Of a stretch of 64,000 nucleotides of DNA, positions 34,305 through 43,941 are shown piece after piece; position 1 is the stretch's first letter, and each line of letters opens with the position of its first letter. A model generated the notes under the pieces. It was not told the origin of the DNA, ran no database searches, and saw only the letters and a list, made by a program, of their open reading frames with translations. The DNA comes from Candidatus Marimicrobium litorale (GTDB lineage Bacteria > Pseudomonadota > Gammaproteobacteria > Pseudomonadales > Halieaceae): NCBI RefSeq assembly GCF_026262645.1, contig NZ_SHNO01000001.1, forward strand, positions 2,542,001 through 2,606,000, read 5' to 3'. The translations under genes and the position numbers were made by a program.

Positions 34305-35516
34305 ATGCGGCCAACGCTGGCGTTCGCTTTTATTTTTGTCACAGTGCTGCTGGATTCTATTGGCTTCGGCATCATCATGCCCGTTGTACCCCATCTCATC
34401 ATGGACATTACCGGCGATGGATTGGCCGATGCAGCGCGCATCGCAGGCCTGCTCATGTTCACCTTTGCGGCCATGCAGTTCATCGCGTCACCAATTCTGG
34501 GGAACCTGTCTGATCGCTACGGCCGGCGACCCATTTTGCTATTTTCACTGCTGGCGATGGGATGCAATTTCCTGCTAATGGGCTGGGCCCCAACACTGGT
34601 ATGGCTGTTTTTCGGGCGGATAATTTCCGGGGTGTCAGCGTCAACCTATGGTACTGCCAACGCCTATATAGCGGATACGTTTCCCCCGGAAAAGCGCGCT
34701 CAGTATTTCGCGTTGTTGGGCGCAGGATTCGGTATGGGCTTTATTATTGGCCCCGCCATCGGTGGCGTTCTCGGTGAATATGGGCCTCGCACCCCCTTTT
34801 TTGCGGCAGCCGGTCTCACTTTTGTTAACGTGATTTACGGATTTTTTGTGCTGCCGGAATCACTCAAACCTGAAAACCGTCGCGCTTTTAATCTTGCACG
34901 CGCCAATCCACTTGCTGCGATCCGGCAGCTTTGGCGATACCCCGTCGTTGTCATGCTTCTGCTTGTCTCTTTTTTCTACAGCCTTGGCCACTTCGCGCTA
35001 CCCAGTGTTTGGGCTTTCTTCACTATAGAAAAATTCCAATGGACACCTCGCGACATCGGTATTTCACTGAGCGCGGTGGGTGTTGCCATGATCTTTGTGC
35101 AGGCATACCTTATCCGCCTTGTGCTCCCTTTATGGGGCCCGATGAAGACCGCCGTCGTCGGACTGATCGCCACCGCCATCAGTTTTTTTGGTTATGCTTT
35201 TATCCCCTTTGCCTGGATGATGTACGTGGTGATCGCTATCGGGGCCTTACAGGGATTCGTAATGCCTTCAATACAAAGCATGATGTCCGAGCGCGTTCCT
35301 GCCAACGCCCAAGGTGAGCTTCAGGGTGCGATTGGCAGCTTGAACGGGCTGGTGACGATAATTAGCCCGCTGTTTATGGCTGAGTTGTTCGCCTACTTTA
35401 GCGGGCCTGAAGCGCCACTGTATTTTCCAGGCGCGCCATTTTTTGCGGCGGCAATTTTGACGCTACTTGCGCTGGTATTATTATTGAGAGTCAGGAGGAA
35501 CATGGGGCGCGCATGA
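34305..35516 (+). CDS. MFS transporter (DHA1/TetA-like)
   Basis: A 403-aa major facilitator protein with about 12 membrane segments. The N-terminal LLDSIGFGIIMPVVP and the loop 2-3 motif GNLSDRYGRRP are characteristic of DHA1 drug:H+ antiporters such as TetA. The ATG at 34305 has GGAGG four bases upstream; the frame from 34272 lacks a site. The substrate is unknown. It diverges from the dehydrogenase pair over a 230-base spacer. Confidence 0.86.
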   Translation: MRPTLAFAFIFVTVLLDSIGFGIIMPVVPHLIMDITGDGLADAARIAGLLMFTFAAMQFIASPILGNLSDRYGRRPILLFSLLAMGCNFLLMGWAPTLVWLFFGRIISGVSASTYGTANAYIADTFPPEKRAQYFALLGAGFGMGFIIGPAIGGVLGEYGPRTPFFAAAGLTFVNVIYGFFVLPESLKPENRRAFNLARANPLAAIRQLWRYPVVVMLLLVSFFYSLGHFALPSVWAFFTIEKFQWTPRDIGISLSAVGVAMIFVQAYLIRLVLPLWGPMKTAVVGLIATAISFFGYAFIPFAWMMYVVIAIGALQGFVMPSIQSMMSERVPANAQGELQGAIGSLNGLVTIISPLFMAELFAYFSGPEAPLYFPGAPFFAAAILTLLALVLLLRVRRNMGRA

Positions 35517-35592
35517 GCGGTGCGCACCGCTGATTATGATGAACTACAGCCAATAACTGAAAAAATTCACATCTTCGGTCCTAGCACATGCG

Positions 35593-36063
35593 CTACAAGT
35601 TGGACTCAACTTCACTGTATACGGCGAAGTCCAGACCAAGCGTGCCGTTTCTGTAATTTCCGGAAGTTGGTATTACCACGGTGTCACTATCGAAGCGCCC
35701 ATCGAGCACGGAAACCTCATAGCGCAGGAGGGTTCGGGAAAAGACTTCTGCAGCCAAGACTCGATCAATTCTAATCAGCGTGCCAATGCTCAACGATTTA
35801 GAAAATACGATTTCTGGCCCCGCAATGATCTCAGACCTAAGCTCAATATAGTCTACTGGCCCCTCTGGGTTTAAGCTTTCGTTGATGCCATAGGCTATCA
35901 CTGGCACGCTGACTTCCAGTCGCTTTCCTACAATACTGTTGTACGGAGCCATCTCGCTTTTATCCTCATAACGCACTTGGCATCCAGCTAAAGCCCCTAT
36001 GATGATCGTTAAAAAAATAAGTCGACTATGCACGACAGAGACCGCGCTAATTACATTCATCAT
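35593..36063 (-). CDS. Small lipoprotein downstream of the RHS-core gene
   Basis: A 156-aa predicted lipoprotein from the ATG at 36063 (or 36060). A hydrophobic signal ends in the lipobox LAGC with Cys at 28. The mature part has no motif I recognise. It overlaps the end of the RHS-core gene by 17 bases, so the two are co-translated. A partner or immunity role for the RHS protein is possible but only inferred from position. Confidence 0.62.
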   Translation of the reverse strand: MMNVISAVSVVHSRLIFLTIIIGALAGCQVRYEDKSEMAPYNSIVGKRLEVSVPVIAYGINESLNPEGPVDYIELRSEIIAGPEIVFSKSLSIGTLIRIDRVLAAEVFSRTLLRYEVSVLDGRFDSDTVVIPTSGNYRNGTLGLDFAVYSEVESNL

Positions 36064-36760
36064 TTTTGCCGTGTAACGAAGCAGGATCTGGCAAAAACTC
36101 AGGCAGGCCGAGTGCGTTGTAAGCCTCTCTCCAAAGTGCTGCCGTATAGGCAGCTGGCATAGTGGGAATATTCGCCCAATGGTCGGTCCAATCTTTTTCA
36201 TTTTTTAAGTAGTCAACCAATGCGTCATGGTAGGCTGCAAACGTATGTCCGGCTGGAACATAATCGTCTATATACCCTCCGTGAAAAGCGGGATTTCCCG
36301 AGTATCCTGGCGCCACAAGAGCGCTCCCTAGTCTACCGGCGTTATAGGGATGGTCCGGCGGACGATACCAATCGAGGCCATATGGATCTGCGTTACCTAC
36401 TGGATTGCTGGCCGCGTAGGCATAGGTATTCAACCCGCCCCGCAGCCCAACGGGATCAGACTGAATATATCGTCCAAGACCGGGGTCATAATTCCTGAAG
36501 TAGTTGTAGTTTAAATCAGACTCCATGTCATAGTGCTGACCCGCGAACCGCCGGTAGTTGGTGACAGCTTCTACCTCCACGGCCATCCTGCCAAAGGGCG
36601 TCATCTGACCCTTCCACACGACAGCTCGATTACCGTCGGTAATCATCTGTGGGGTGCCCAGATGATCGTTATGCATATAGTACAGTTCCAACGCCGCCTT
36701 TGCAGGAACCGATAATAGTCCTGAAAAAATGAGCGCAAGGATACAACGCATGTTCACCAT
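36047..36760 (-). CDS. Orphan RHS-repeat core protein with signal peptide
   Basis: A 237-aa protein from the ATG at 36760. It has a signal peptide (to about residue 22, VPAKA), then a single RHS-associated core: MHNDHLGTPQMITD, YFRNYDPGLGRYIQSDPVGL and YAYAASNPVGNADPYGLD. Full RHS proteins have hundreds of residues of YD repeats ahead of this core; here they are absent. About 100 residues after the core form a variable tail with no motif I recognise. It may be a remnant tip of a larger RHS gene that gained a signal, or a small exported effector. The frame extends to 37216 but the upstream residues lack RHS or signal character. Confidence 0.75.
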   Translation of the reverse strand: MVNMRCILALIFSGLLSVPAKAALELYYMHNDHLGTPQMITDGNRAVVWKGQMTPFGRMAVEVEAVTNYRRFAGQHYDMESDLNYNYFRNYDPGLGRYIQSDPVGLRGGLNTYAYAASNPVGNADPYGLDWYRPPDHPYNAGRLGSALVAPGYSGNPAFHGGYIDDYVPAGHTFAAYHDALVDYLKNEKDWTDHWANIPTMPAAYTAALWREAYNALGLPEFLPDPASLHGKNDECN

Positions 36761-36985
36761 CCCTGTGAACCTCTGTTCAATATTCGTGTTGCCATGAGCG
36801 GCCGCAATGGCCGCCCAATGGATACAGTTTAGGCCTTTGCGCACAGTCGACAATGAGTAAACTCTGCCAAATGCGGTCGGTCGACGCCAGCGGCGCAGGA
36901 TGGCTATAGAGATGCCAATTGGTCCTATGCCCTTTCGATGATTCGGTAATATACTGTCCGCCTCCCGCAGCACAGGAAGAACGAG

Positions 36986-38791
36986 ATGACCGATAAAGCA
37001 TTGTGTATTGGCGGTGCCAGCGGATTCTGGGGGGATGCAGCCCGGGCGACTTCCCAGTTGCTTAACGTTGAGAATCTGGACTACCTTGTTTATGACTACC
37101 TCGCTGAAATCACCATGTCCATTATGGCGAGGGGGCGCGCGAAGGACGATAGTCGCGGTTACGCGATAGATTTTGTCACAGCAGCAATGAAACCCAACCT
37201 TGCCGCGATTGCCCAACGAGGCATCAAAGTGGTCTCCAATGCAGGTGGCGTGAACCCCCAGGCGTGCGCCGCGGCGCTGTGCACCGAGATCGAAGAACAG
37301 GGGCTAAACCTCACGGTGGCCTGTATTACCGGTGACGACCTCCTCACGATGAAAGAACCGCTTGCGGCAAGCGGCGTTGCTGAAATGTTCAGCGGAGCTG
37401 CGTTCCCCGCCACTGACTCCGTACTGAGCATAAACGCCTACCTCGGCGCCTTTCCCATAGCCCGCGCGCTGCAAATGGGCGCTGATATTGTTATCACCGG
37501 TCGCTGTGTCGACAGTGCGGTCACGCTGGGCGCCTGCATCCACGCCTTCGACTGGGACCGCAGTGACTACGATCTCCTCGCCATGGGATCACTTGCCGGT
37601 CACATACTGGAATGCGGCACGCAGGCCACCGGCGGTAATTTCACTGACTGGGAACAGGTCTCCGACATGGCCACCATGGGTTATCCGATAGCAGAGGTGT
37701 CAGCAGATGGCAGCTTTGTAGTCACCAAACCTCCCCATACGGGTGGCCTCGTCAATGCAGGTACGGTTAGCGAGCAGATGTTGTACGAGATTGGCGATCC
37801 ACAAGCCTACGTCCTGCCCGACGTGACGTGCGATTTTTCTACTGCCACAATTGAAGAAATAGGCAAGCACCGCGTCAGGGTAAGCGGAGCCATGGGCCGC
37901 ACTGCACCAGACACATACAAGGTAAGTTGCACCTATGCAGATGCATTCCGCGGAGGTACCTATCTTTCCTATTACGGTCTGGAGGCCGACAAAAAAGCGC
38001 GAGTGCTGGGTGAAGCAATATTTCAAGCTGCCCGCAACCAGTTCGAGGCGGCGGGACTGCCCGATTTCATCGAAACCAGCGTCGAGGTGATGGGTGCGGA
38101 AAGCCAGTTCGGTGACTTCAGCACCATCGACAGTAGCCGCGAAGTCGTAATGAAGCTCGCAGCCAAACATTCCTTGCAGGCCGGGATAGGTATTATGTTA
38201 AAGGAAACCGTGGGACTGGCACTGGCAGCGCCGCCCGGTCTATCCGGTTTTGCCGGCAGCCGCCCAGCACCTTCCCCGGTCGTACGTTTGTTCTCCTTTG
38301 CCATCGCTAAAGCAGAGCTCAGGGTACAGATTGCGCTGGACGGCCACACTGAACATTCCGACGAAGCCCACGGTAAAGTACTGAACATCTCCGCCATATC
38401 GCGGCCTGAGTATCCCACTACCGGCGCGATTAAAGGCGCGGTAGAGGTGCCTCTTATCAAACTGGCCTGGGGGCGCAGTGGTGATAAAGGCGACAAGGCA
38501 AACATAGGAATCATTGCGCGCAGGCCAGAGTACCTTCCTTATATCTGCGCTTCTATCACTGAGTCGGTAGTGCAGAAGCGCTTCGCCCACTTCCTCGAAG
38601 ATTCTGGCAATAAAAATGTCGAGCGCTTCCTGCTGCCGGGCTCAAGTGCGCTCAATTTTCTCCTGCACGATGTGCTGGGTGGCGGCGGCGTCGCCAGCAT
38701 TCGCAACGATCCACAGGGCAAAGGTTATGCACAGTTACTGCTATCGTGTCCCGTCACAATTACGAGCTCTATCGCGGAGTCTCTTGCATGA
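36986..38791 (+). CDS. atuA: AtuA-like acyclic terpene utilisation protein (DUF1446)
   Basis: A 601-aa protein of the AtuA/DUF1446 family, starting KALCIGGASGFWGDAARA and containing NAGGVNPQACA, DIVITGRCVDSAVTLG and, near the C-terminus, LAWGRSGDKGDKANIG. AtuA is required for growth on citronellol/geraniol in Pseudomonas, but its exact reaction is not settled. AGGAAG precedes the ATG. It overlaps the carboxyltransferase gene by ATGA and opens the four-gene unit to 43252. Confidence 0.83.
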   Translation: MTDKALCIGGASGFWGDAARATSQLLNVENLDYLVYDYLAEITMSIMARGRAKDDSRGYAIDFVTAAMKPNLAAIAQRGIKVVSNAGGVNPQACAAALCTEIEEQGLNLTVACITGDDLLTMKEPLAASGVAEMFSGAAFPATDSVLSINAYLGAFPIARALQMGADIVITGRCVDSAVTLGACIHAFDWDRSDYDLLAMGSLAGHILECGTQATGGNFTDWEQVSDMATMGYPIAEVSADGSFVVTKPPHTGGLVNAGTVSEQMLYEIGDPQAYVLPDVTCDFSTATIEEIGKHRVRVSGAMGRTAPDTYKVSCTYADAFRGGTYLSYYGLEADKKARVLGEAIFQAARNQFEAAGLPDFIETSVEVMGAESQFGDFSTIDSSREVVMKLAAKHSLQAGIGIMLKETVGLALAAPPGLSGFAGSRPAPSPVVRLFSFAIAKAELRVQIALDGHTEHSDEAHGKVLNISAISRPEYPTTGAIKGAVEVPLIKLAWGRSGDKGDKANIGIIARRPEYLPYICASITESVVQKRFAHFLEDSGNKNVERFLLPGSSALNFLLHDVLGGGGVASIRNDPQGKGYAQLLLSCPVTITSSIAESLA

Positions 38792-40410
38792 CAGTGTTCA
38801 CAACAAAAATTAACGTTAGTTCCGAGAGTTTCACCAGAAACAGAGCCGATATGCTCGCGCTTATCGCGCGCCTCGAAACACTCAACGCCCGCGGTGCGAT
38901 AATCTCCGAAAAGCGCCGCCCTCGATTCGAGGCAAGAGGCCAACTTACACCGCGTGAACGTCTCGCGCGCCTGCTAGACCCAGGCATGCCCTTTCTTTCG
39001 GTGGGCAACCTGGCAGGCTATCTGCTGGACACGGAGGATCCAGATAAGTCTATTGCTGGATCTACCATTATCGCCGGAATCGGCTTCGTTGGCGGCATGC
39101 GCTGCGTTGTCGTGGTAGATGACAGCGGCATCATGGCGGGCTCGCTGACCGAAGCCGGCGCGTATCGCATACGGCGCAGCGAAGAAATCGCAATACAACA
39201 AAAGCTCCCATTCATCCATCTGGTTGAAAGTGCCGGTGGCGACCTGCTCAACTATACGGTAGAAAATTTCTTGCTAGGGGGCGCCTTGTTTGGAAATCTC
39301 GCCAAGTTGAGCAGGGCGGGCATTCCCGTCATCTCAATCCTGCACGGTTCCTCTACCGCCGGTGGTGCCTACATGCCCGGGTTAAGTGACTACGTAATCG
39401 CCGTAAAGGATAACGGCCGCGCATTTCTTGCTGGCCCACCACTACTCAAGGCCGCAACGGGAGAGATCGCGACAGAAGAAGAACTGGGCGGAGCATCGAT
39501 GCACGCCAGTGTCTCTGGCCTGGCAGAATACTTGACAGAGAACGACGGCGAGGCGGTTCAGATGTGCCGCGAACTGGTGAAGCGTCTAGACTGGAATCGC
39601 AATACTTCGAAACCGCCGCCACGTCACTATAGCGATCCGCTTTATGACAGCGACGAGATCGCCGGAGTGATCCCCTGTGATTACCGACAGCCCTACGATA
39701 TGCGCGAACTACTGGCGCGCGTGGTAGACGGATCTGACATGATGGAGTTCAAATCACGGTATGGTGCGGCCACAATCTGCACGCATGCCAGCATCTTCGG
39801 CATGCCTTGTGGCATCCTGGGGAACAATGGCCCAATAGACCCTGCCGGAGCCACCAAGGCAACACAGTTCCTGCAGCTGTGCGATCAATCAGACTTGCCA
39901 GTGATTTTTTTGCAAAACACTACCGGCTATATCGTGGGCACTCAATCCGAACGGGCCGGCATGATCAAGCACGGCTCAAAAATGATTCAGGCCGTACAGA
40001 ATATCGACGTGCCGCGTATCACACTGATGACAGGGGCGAGCTTCGGAGCTGGAAACTACGGCATGTGTGGCCGCAATTTCGATCCGGATTTTCTCTACAC
40101 CTTTCCCAATGCTCAAACAGGCGTAATGGGTGGTGAACAGGCGGCGAAAACCATGTCAGAGGTTGCTCGCGCCAAGGCCGCGGCACAGGACCAGGCCACC
40201 GATGAAGAAACACTGAAGAAGCAGGAGGCATTTCTTGCCGATGTATTTGACAGTCAAGCGAGCGCCTTCTATACCTCCGGACACCTGCAGGATGACGGTA
40301 TGATAGACCCCCGAGATACGCGCAACACTTTAGGCTTCCTGATGGAAACTGTCTGGGAATCACGTCACCGCACACCGAGGCCAAATAGCTTCGGCATCGC
40401 GCGGATGTAA
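38788..40410 (+). CDS. atuC: Acyl-CoA carboxylase carboxyltransferase subunit (AtuC-like)
   Basis: Biotin-dependent carboxyltransferase beta subunit of 540 aa, of the methylcrotonyl/geranyl/propionyl-CoA carboxylase type. Crotonase-like halves show STAGGAYMPGLSD and, later, IVGTQSERAGMIKHG and MTGASFGAGNYGMCGR. The ATG at 38788 overlaps the atuA stop. Neighbouring AtuA, AtuE-like and biotin subunit genes favour geranyl-CoA carboxylase over the leucine-pathway enzyme; the two cannot be separated with certainty by eye. Confidence 0.8.
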   Translation: MTVFTTKINVSSESFTRNRADMLALIARLETLNARGAIISEKRRPRFEARGQLTPRERLARLLDPGMPFLSVGNLAGYLLDTEDPDKSIAGSTIIAGIGFVGGMRCVVVVDDSGIMAGSLTEAGAYRIRRSEEIAIQQKLPFIHLVESAGGDLLNYTVENFLLGGALFGNLAKLSRAGIPVISILHGSSTAGGAYMPGLSDYVIAVKDNGRAFLAGPPLLKAATGEIATEEELGGASMHASVSGLAEYLTENDGEAVQMCRELVKRLDWNRNTSKPPPRHYSDPLYDSDEIAGVIPCDYRQPYDMRELLARVVDGSDMMEFKSRYGAATICTHASIFGMPCGILGNNGPIDPAGATKATQFLQLCDQSDLPVIFLQNTTGYIVGTQSERAGMIKHGSKMIQAVQNIDVPRITLMTGASFGAGNYGMCGRNFDPDFLYTFPNAQTGVMGGEQAAKTMSEVARAKAAAQDQATDEETLKKQEAFLADVFDSQASAFYTSGHLQDDGMIDPRDTRNTLGFLMETVWESRHRTPRPNSFGIARM

Positions 40411-40443
40411 CAGTCACGGCCAGTAGGAAACGGAGAACACGCG

Positions 40444-41253
40444 ATGCTGAAATTACCCAATACCCGAAACCTGCTGCTGGAACATGAGGGCAGCGTGCTC
40501 ACGATTTGGCTCAACCGTCCCGAGGTAAAAAATGCGCTGGTAGACGACATGGTGGAAGAACTCCACGCGGTACTGGACGCAGCCCGGACGGACAGCGATA
40601 TGCGCACGCTGGTTATTCGGGGAAAGGGCGGCGTATTTTGCGCCGGTGGCGATATAAAGGCGTTCAAATCAGGCCTGCAGGATGTGCCGCCCAGCGCCGA
40701 TGATGTGGCAACAGCAAACCGGATGTTCGGCGACCTGATGATAAAACTGAATGAGCAGCCGCAGACGGTGATTATGCTGGTAGAAGGCGCCGCCATCGGC
40801 GGCGGCCTTGGCCTTTGCTGCGCCGGCGATGTCACCATAGTAACCCGGAATGCAAAATTTCGTCTCTCTGAAACCAGTCTCGGCATACCACCCGCACAGA
40901 TCGCACCCTTTGTCACTGAACGTGTAGGGCTCACGACAGCGCGACGACTCATGCTCACCGGCGCTCGTTTCGAGGGTACAGATGCCGTCCAGTTCGGTAT
41001 CGGACACGTGGTCGCAGAGGACACCGCAGACATGGAAAGAATCTGCGACGAAGTGCTCGCGCAGATAGCATTGTGTGCACCCGGCGCAAATGCTGTAACC
41101 AAAAAAATCATATTTGAATCTACCCGGCAGCCGAGGTCTCACGTGCTGGATTTCGCGGCTCGGGGTTTCGCCGACTGCATGCTCAGCGAGGAGGGCCGGG
41201 AAGGTGTCTCGGCCTTTATCGAAAAACGTAAACCGAGGTGGGCCGATGAGTAA
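40444..41253 (+). CDS. atuE: Enoyl-CoA hydratase (AtuE-like)
   Basis: Crotonase-family protein of 269 aa. It has FCAGGDIKAFKSG and GAAIGGGLGLCCAGD for the oxyanion hole, then FRLSETSLGIPPAQIAPFV, a pattern that resembles isohexenylglutaconyl-CoA hydratase. That enzyme hydrates the product of geranyl-CoA carboxylase. It lies between the two carboxylase subunits as in the Pseudomonas atu operon. The 3' end overlaps the biotin subunit start by 8 bases. Confidence 0.78.
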   Translation: MLKLPNTRNLLLEHEGSVLTIWLNRPEVKNALVDDMVEELHAVLDAARTDSDMRTLVIRGKGGVFCAGGDIKAFKSGLQDVPPSADDVATANRMFGDLMIKLNEQPQTVIMLVEGAAIGGGLGLCCAGDVTIVTRNAKFRLSETSLGIPPAQIAPFVTERVGLTTARRLMLTGARFEGTDAVQFGIGHVVAEDTADMERICDEVLAQIALCAPGANAVTKKIIFESTRQPRSHVLDFAARGFADCMLSEEGREGVSAFIEKRKPRWADE

Positions 41254-43252
41254 ATCTGTTAATCGCTTTACTAGCGTTCTGGTCGCCAACCGCGGAGAAA
41301 TCGCATGCCGCGTAATTCGTTCGGCGCGGGATCAGGGGTATCGCACCATCGCCGTATACTCCGATGTAGATGCGAGCTCGCCCCATGTATCGATGGCGGA
41401 CGACGCGATCCTGATCGGGGCCGGGCCGGCAAACGAATCCTACCTCTTGGTCGATAACATACTGATGGCAGCCAAAACCAGTGGGGCTGGGGCTATTCAT
41501 CCGGGGTACGGATTTTTAAGCGAAAACGCAATGTTCGCTGCGGCCTGTGAATCGGCTGGACTGGTCTTTATCGGGCCGGATCCAGAAGCGATTCGCCTCA
41601 TGGGTAATAAGGCAGAGGCCAAGCGCCGTATGATTGCAGCCGGGGTACCTTGTGTACCCGGTTACGAGGGAGAACAACAAGACAATGACCGATTGCTGGC
41701 AGAGGGATCGAAAATTGATCTGCCCTTAATGGTGAAAGCCTCAGCTGGGGGGGGCGGACGCGGCATGCGATTGGTCGAGCACAGGGACGAAATGGCTCGC
41801 GCCATCGAGCTGGCTCGCGCGGAAGCACTCTCCGCCTTTGGGGACGATGAACTCATTCTGGAAAAAGCAATTGTGCGTCCACGCCACGTGGAGGTGCAAG
41901 TATTTGGTGATAGCCAAGGTAATATCGTTCACCTCGGAGAGCGGGACTGCTCCGTGCAGCGCCGTCATCAGAAGGTAGTGGAAGAAGCTCCCTGTCCTGT
42001 CATGACTGACTCTCTGCGCGAAGCCATGGGCGACGCCGCCGTTGCTGCCGCCCGCAGTATCGCCTATCAGGGGGCAGGCACCGTGGAGTTTTTGCTCGAT
42101 GAAAACGGCGCCTTTTATTTTCTAGAGATGAATACACGACTACAAGTTGAACACCCGGTCACCGAATTGATCACAGGACGCGATCTCGTCGCCCTGCAAT
42201 TACAAGTTGCACAGGGCGAACCGCTGGGTTTTTCGCAATCGGACGTCGCACTCTCCGGACACGCCATCGAAGTACGACTTTATACTGAAGACCCGGCTCA
42301 GGAGTTCTTACCCACCGCAGGTCTGGTCGCACTGTGGTCGCCTCCCTCCGGCACAGGAATACGAGTTGACGATGGCATACGCAGCGGACAGGATATCTCT
42401 CCTTTTTACGATCCCATGGTGGCAAAAATTATAGCCACAGGACCCAATCGCGAGACTGCACGCCTTCGCCTTGTGGAGGCTCTTCGGAATACCGTATTGT
42501 TCGGGCCAACGCACAACCGGGACTTTCTGCTGACCTGCCTGGAAAAACCGCGCTTCGCCGCAGGACAGGCCACAACCGCTTTCATTGACGAGGAATTTAC
42601 ACAGGATGAGCTGATCGCTCGCCCACCCTCGCTGGCGGAGAGTGCGGCCGCTGCGGTACTGGAGGTCGAATTACAGTTCCGCGATTTGCATGACCGCAGC
42701 GTACTGGTAGCGCCGCAATTGCGCGACTGGTCCAGCGCCAGTCCGCTGGTTTACCGCAAACACTATCAGCACGGCGAACAACATCATGACTTGTCCATCT
42801 CTCCACTGGATCAACAATGCTACCGGGTGACCGGTGATGAGCAGGAAGTGTTCGTTACTCTGTTGTCTGTCGGAGAGACACACTCGGATGTACTCATCGA
42901 TAATCGGCGCCATGCCCTACGTTATTATCGGGCAGACCAAACCTGCTTGTATGTCTCTATCGATGGACGCACGGCGGCTTACCGGGATTTAATCCAAGTG
43001 GAAGTGAGCGAGGATAGCGCCGGTGGCAGCGGCAACGTGGTCGCTCCCATGCATGGCATGCTGCAGGAACTGCGAGTCGATGTCGGTGACGCGGTTAGCG
43101 TTGGCCAGCCGCTCGCCATTCTGGAGGCCATGAAAATGCACTACGAGATTGTCGCAGACGTCGCAGGTAGGGTCAGAAAGGTTGCGATTGCCGCCGGTAC
43201 GCAGGTGTCGATCGATGAACTACTGATAGAGATCGACGTCGAACCGTCGTAA
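41246..43252 (+). CDS. atuF: Acyl-CoA carboxylase biotin subunit (AtuF-like)
   Basis: A 668-aa fused biotin carboxylase and biotin carrier. The biotin carboxylase starts VLVANRGEIACRVIR and has HPGYGFLSEN, the Gly-rich ATP loop KASAGGGGRGMR and MNTRLQVEHPVTE. The C-terminal biotinyl domain carries EAMKM with the biotinylated Lys at 630. It pairs with the AtuC-like subunit. The frame from 41114 only reads through atuE. Confidence 0.83.
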   Translation: MSKSVNRFTSVLVANRGEIACRVIRSARDQGYRTIAVYSDVDASSPHVSMADDAILIGAGPANESYLLVDNILMAAKTSGAGAIHPGYGFLSENAMFAAACESAGLVFIGPDPEAIRLMGNKAEAKRRMIAAGVPCVPGYEGEQQDNDRLLAEGSKIDLPLMVKASAGGGGRGMRLVEHRDEMARAIELARAEALSAFGDDELILEKAIVRPRHVEVQVFGDSQGNIVHLGERDCSVQRRHQKVVEEAPCPVMTDSLREAMGDAAVAAARSIAYQGAGTVEFLLDENGAFYFLEMNTRLQVEHPVTELITGRDLVALQLQVAQGEPLGFSQSDVALSGHAIEVRLYTEDPAQEFLPTAGLVALWSPPSGTGIRVDDGIRSGQDISPFYDPMVAKIIATGPNRETARLRLVEALRNTVLFGPTHNRDFLLTCLEKPRFAAGQATTAFIDEEFTQDELIARPPSLAESAAAAVLEVELQFRDLHDRSVLVAPQLRDWSSASPLVYRKHYQHGEQHHDLSISPLDQQCYRVTGDEQEVFVTLLSVGETHSDVLIDNRRHALRYYRADQTCLYVSIDGRTAAYRDLIQVEVSEDSAGGSGNVVAPMHGMLQELRVDVGDAVSVGQPLAILEAMKMHYEIVADVAGRVRKVAIAAGTQVSIDELLIEIDVEPS

Positions 43253-43297
43253 TAGCGCATCAGTGATTAGGCGCGCAGACAGGAAAACGGTAAGTTT

Positions 43298-43678
43298 TTA
43301 AAGTTGGAAATTTAACTCGACGGAGGTTCCAGCGGGGTCAGTCACGAAAATTTGCAGCTGGCTCACCTCCTCCGATGCCAACTCGGCGTAGGGAATAGCG
43401 TACTTCGTTAACCGCGCACGCACGCCCTGCAGGTCGGTACAACGCAGCGCCACATGATCGAAGTAACCGGCTTTTTCGCTGCAGCGACCTGGATCCTCGA
43501 CGAGGTGCAGGATTGGCTCGTCTCCCGCATACAGCCAGTATCCTCCGATGCCGCCAAACTCGGGACGAAAGCCTTTTTCCAGTCCTAGCACCTTGCGATA
43601 AAACTCGACAACAACATCCAGCACCTCCCGGGGACCCGCGAGGCTGTAGTGATGAATGCGAACAGTATCTGTGGTCAT
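43298..43678 (-). CDS. Glyoxalase/VOC superfamily protein
   Basis: A 126-aa vicinal-oxygen-chelate protein with the paired beta-alpha-beta-beta-beta layout: [30 protein letters not shown], and [11 protein letters not shown]. The metal-ligand His and Glu positions (H9/H10, His in FDHVAL, terminal Glu) look present. Substrate unknown. It is convergent with the Atu-like operon and probably monocistronic. Confidence 0.78.
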   Translation of the reverse strand: MTTDTVRIHHYSLAGPREVLDVVVEFYRKVLGLEKGFRPEFGGIGGYWLYAGDEPILHLVEDPGRCSEKAGYFDHVALRCTDLQGVRARLTKYAIPYAELASEEVSQLQIFVTDPAGTSVELNFQL

Positions 43679-43941
43679 TGTATTTTCTCAGGGGCAGGTT
43701 TTACCAAGAAAGTCAGCAACGAAGTAGAGGACGCCCTTAGCGTGAAGTCACTCATAGTCCTAAAAACCCTATGAAATGTCCGGAAGCTCCCTAAGTTACT
43801 GATTTTGCGCCTCACATTCGGAGTCGTTGTTTACACGGTCAAAATACTGCTTGAAGACAATGCGTTCGCTAGGATAACTTCTTATACGCGACAGGGCACG
43901 TTTCGCGATAATATCATCTCGTCCAGTCGTGGAGCTTTGTT

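Noticed and set aside
36761-37216. N-terminal extension of the RHS-core protein
   Set aside because: No RHS repeats or signal features, and it crosses the atuA start; a good signal peptide begins at 36760.
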